Position numbers and translations under genes: made by a program. DNA of 64,000 nt from NCBI GenBank assembly GCA_021787565.1, contig JAJYLT010000009.1, positions 37,035 through 101,034 on the forward strand, given 5' to 3'. Positions 61,913-64,000 of this stretch are shown in pieces (position 1 is the stretch's first letter; every line of letters starts with the position of its first letter). The notes under the pieces are model-generated. The model saw only the letters and a list, made by a program, of their open reading frames with translations, did no database searches and had not been told where the DNA came from. This DNA is from Acidobacteriota bacterium (lineage in GTDB: Bacteria > Acidobacteriota > UBA4820 > DSQY01).

Positions 61913-62389
61913 GTGTCCAAGAAATCAATGCGCGCAAGAGACAGAAAGAGGGCAAAGGAATTCGCGACTCTCTTGCACAAGGCTAGCACCACCCTGCCAG
62001 GTCCAGTCTCCAAGATCCGATACGCTCTCGAAGGCGGAGCCAAGATGTCGGAGGTCCTAAAAGAGTTTGTAACACCATACTTGCCAAGAGATTGGGGGCA
62101 AGAAGACCTAGAGCGCGTGCTTAAAGCAGCAGTAACGGCATGGAACATCTCGCTCCTGCCGTTTGAAAGACAACTGCATACTTTCCGAGACCTCAGCGAA
62201 ATAATGGGCAGATCAGAAGCAAGGGAGTTCGCTCCGGTGCTGGCCGCTATGATCTTGCGTAAGGTTGAACACTTTTCCGCCCATAAGAGGTTCATCGTAA
62301 GCTACGAAGTGTCTAGACGCCTTCACGATTTTCACCTATCTGTGGCATCGACCGACGTTGAGGAGCCAATTGAAAGACAGGGCACCTAA
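61913..62389 (+). CDS. Integron cassette 1: hypothetical protein
   Basis: 158 residues from a GTG at 61913 after AGAGGGG (an ATG at 61928 is possible). Basic N-terminus (KKSMRARDRKRAKEFATLLH), then mostly helical text such as LERVLKAAVTAWNISLLPFE and MILRKVEHFSAHKRFIVSYE. Family not recognised. Its TAA stop lies inside the attC R'' box, as is usual for compact cassettes. GC content is lower than in the chromosome around it. Confidence 0.78.
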   Translation: MSKKSMRARDRKRAKEFATLLHKASTTLPGPVSKIRYALEGGAKMSEVLKEFVTPYLPRDWGQEDLERVLKAAVTAWNISLLPFERQLHTFRDLSEIMGRSEAREFAPVLAAMILRKVEHFSAHKRFIVSYEVSRRLHDFHLSVASTDVEEPIERQGT

Positions 62390-62488
62390 CAGTGCGTTGC
62401 AGCGGACCGGTCCGCGCATTTGCAGGTTCGCAAAGCGCCGTGCAGGGTTGCGCGCGGTTGCCCGGCCCGCTGAACGCTAGCGTTAGAC
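62384..62488 (+). other. attC recombination site 1 (105 bp)
   Basis: R'' ACCTAAC (62384-62390) and R' GTTAGAC (62482-62488). The inner boxes GTTGCAGCGGAC (from 62395) and CCCGCTGAACG (62466-62476) pair, with extra unpaired bases on one side, the hallmark of attC. A variable, GC-rich centre completes the hairpin. Confidence 0.93.
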
Positions 62489-62546
62489 GCGCTGAGGCAA
62501 GGCATTTTCGACAAAATGAACAGTTGCAACTCCGGCCGGAGGCGAC

Positions 62547-63764
62547 GTGGCTAGCATATTGTTCTCTGAAGGATCCAGCCTCACCTCACGGGAGTTTCTG
62601 AGTGTCCTGGGGCCCGCCGGTCATCACATCGAGATCGTCGATCCCGACCCGGCCTGCATCTGCCGCTTGAGTCGCTGGACGAAACACGTGCACCGCTGCC
62701 CTCCCGCGGCGAGCGATCCGTTTGGCTACCTCGAGGTGGTTAACGACTTGCTCGCCACAGGTGCCTTCGAAGTTCTTCTGCCGACGCACGAACAGGCGTG
62801 GTTGTTCGCCGTTGGGCGATCGCGGCTTGGCAAAGGCGCTCGGATCGCCATCGCCTCCGCCGAGGCGTTCTCTCGTGTGCAAAGCAAAATTGAATTCGCC
62901 TGCCTGCTCGACGAGGTGGGGCTCCCGCAACCAAAGTGGCAGCTGGTTGATGCCCCCGGGAAGCTTGACGACTGGGCCACGCCTTTCTACCTCAAGAATT
63001 CATTCAGCACCGCTGGGTCCGGCGTGCGCAAGGTTACGAACAGCCTTGATGCGACACGAGCGTGGGAATCGCTTTACTCCACCGCGGGTGGCGACGCTAT
63101 CATGGTTCAGGCGGCCGCCGATGGAGAGTACGCGCAGGTGCAGGCGTTATTTGACCGCGGGCGGCTTGTCGCGGTTCACACGAGCACTCAAACCGCGGTG
63201 GGAATTGGCCCGAGCGCGGCCGGGCGCGTTGGGGTTGACCACGCATTTGCACGGCGCGACGTGGCCACTCTGGGTGATCGACTCCATTGGCATGGAGGGC
63301 TCACGGTCGACTACATGTTTCGCGGTGAGGACCCGCTCTACATCGAGTGCAACCCGCGGACGGTGGAGCCGGGCAATGCTGCAGCAAGCGGCGTCAACCT
63401 GCCGGAACTCCAGCTTGCGCTCTCACGCGGGGAGGAGATTGCAGGTCTGCGAGTTGGACGGCCCGGTGTCCGCACACACAGTTCACTAGCGGTCCTGCTG
63501 GGGACCGCTGCCTACCATGGGACGCGCAAGGCAGTGTTGGGTGAGCTCCTACGACTCATGGCACATCGAGGTCGATACGAGGGCAGTCGTGACTGCCTTA
63601 CCCCCGTGCTCCGTGACCTCCCGAGTCTGGTTCCACTCGCGACCGTTGCGAGCCGCGTCCTGCTGTCCCCGCGCTCGGCGGTACGCCTCGCCGGCGAAGC
63701 CGTCACGAGGTATTCGATGACAGCTGACGCCATACGGCAGGTCTCGCTGGAAACAACCTCGTGA
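62547..63764 (+). CDS. Integron cassette 2: ATP-grasp domain protein
   Basis: 405 residues from a GTG at 62547 after GGAGG. MASILFSEGSSLTSREFLSV and HIEIVDPDPACICRLSRWTK form the N-terminal pre-ATP-grasp domain; AFEVLLPTHEQAWLFAVGRS follows. The ATP-grasp part includes PFYLKNSFSTAGSGVRKVTN (ATP-binding Lys) and the metal-binding block DPLYIECNPRTVEPGN. Such enzymes join a carboxylate to an amine or thiol, as in carboxylate-amine ligases; substrate unknown. A long, enzyme-coding cassette is less common than short unknown ones. Confidence 0.88.
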   Translation: MASILFSEGSSLTSREFLSVLGPAGHHIEIVDPDPACICRLSRWTKHVHRCPPAASDPFGYLEVVNDLLATGAFEVLLPTHEQAWLFAVGRSRLGKGARIAIASAEAFSRVQSKIEFACLLDEVGLPQPKWQLVDAPGKLDDWATPFYLKNSFSTAGSGVRKVTNSLDATRAWESLYSTAGGDAIMVQAAADGEYAQVQALFDRGRLVAVHTSTQTAVGIGPSAAGRVGVDHAFARRDVATLGDRLHWHGGLTVDYMFRGEDPLYIECNPRTVEPGNAAASGVNLPELQLALSRGEEIAGLRVGRPGVRTHSSLAVLLGTAAYHGTRKAVLGELLRLMAHRGRYEGSRDCLTPVLRDLPSLVPLATVASRVLLSPRSAVRLAGEAVTRYSMTADAIRQVSLETTS

Positions 63765-63795
63765 AGGACGGAGCGGGAGCGCCGTATATAGAGCC

Positions 63796-63855
63796 GTCGA
63801 ACAACCGGTTGCAGCGGACGGCGCCGGGCGCCGCCGCTGAACCGGAACGTTAGGC
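63796..63855 (+). other. attC recombination site 2 (60 bp)
   Basis: R'' GTCGAAC (63796-63802), L'' region GTTGCAGCGGAC (from 63808), central GCGCCGGGCGC hairpin, L' CCGCTGAAC (63834-63842) and R' GTTAGGC (63849-63855). Its inner boxes match those of attC1, so the array has related attC sites. Confidence 0.92.
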
Positions 63856-64000
63856 AACTTTTGCAAAAGTGCGCTCACTACTGTCCGGTTGTTTGTTGGC
63901 CAACTCGTTGTAAGTGGTTCCTTGTGATAGGGATAACCTACATCATAACCGTTTTCGATTTCAACTCGGTTGCGTTTTCCGGCCCTCCTCCCGTTCCCTG
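63856..64000 (+). other. Start of a third integron cassette, cut by window end
   Basis: Sequence after the R' core, with lower GC than the chromosome. No reading frame can be assigned in the 145 bases present. Confidence 0.6.

Overview
This is 64 kb of high-GC bacterial chromosome. The housekeeping genes are dense, co-oriented and often overlap by 4 bases. The gene set suggests an Acidobacteriota-like lineage: an ECF sigma factor, anti-sigma factor and DUF4097 trio, BatD/BatE-like proteins, an FHA-GAF-adenylate cyclase, two zinc-ribbon AIM24 proteins, and a sigma-54-type promoter. This is inference; there is no rRNA or other decisive marker, and no tRNA was recognised.

Layout. 1-936: a partial, lower-GC PIN-like gene. 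1.9-3.7 kb: a PaeR7I/XhoI-type restriction-modification pair between two copies of a direct repeat. 4-14.1 kb: AIM24 pair, DUF962, 2Fe-2S ferredoxin, an internally deleted GAF/SpoIIE phosphatase, a YitT protein, a CPA2 antiporter, and a GntR-regulated ABC exporter operon with a visible promoter and operator. 14.4-27.4 kb: a defence island. It is a dispersed type I restriction system (hsdR, hsdS, XRE-hsdM) with an ERCC4 nuclease, a YgjP-like metallopeptidase, a PD-(D/E)XK protein, a Ser/Thr kinase with an unknown partner, a HEPN protein, a NYN protein, an ORF6N fragment and a DUF1016 nuclease. Most of these genes are translationally coupled. 27.5-45 kb: secreted paralogues, a class II aldolase, two SDRs, trpS, PilZ, recQ, a pRiA4b-type protein, a frameshifted secreted protein, two secreted propeller-like proteins and an M24 peptidase. 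45-54.3 kb: thioesterase, smc, BatD, a BatE-like protein, a TPR protein, a P-loop kinase and a pseudouridine synthase. 55-60 kb: ECF sigma/anti-sigma/DUF4097, the cyclase and a DedA protein. 60.5 kb to the end: an integron, with integrase, attI region, two cassettes, two attC sites and the start of a third cassette.

The strongest leads are these. (1) The integron integrase is transcribed towards its own cassette array. (2) Two copies of a ~125-140-nt structured element (a short stem, then a terminator-like hairpin with a GNRA loop) sit inside the hsdM-hsdS operon, each directly before a gene starting MPxxPSxK, like boundaries of inserted gene modules. (3) A 69-bp REP-pair element has inserted in frame into both hsdR and the adjacent metallopeptidase gene. 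(4) A direct repeat flanks the PaeR7I-like system. (5) A 4-bp AATG duplication frameshifts a large secreted protein. Several other dispersed intergenic repeats are present in two or more copies.
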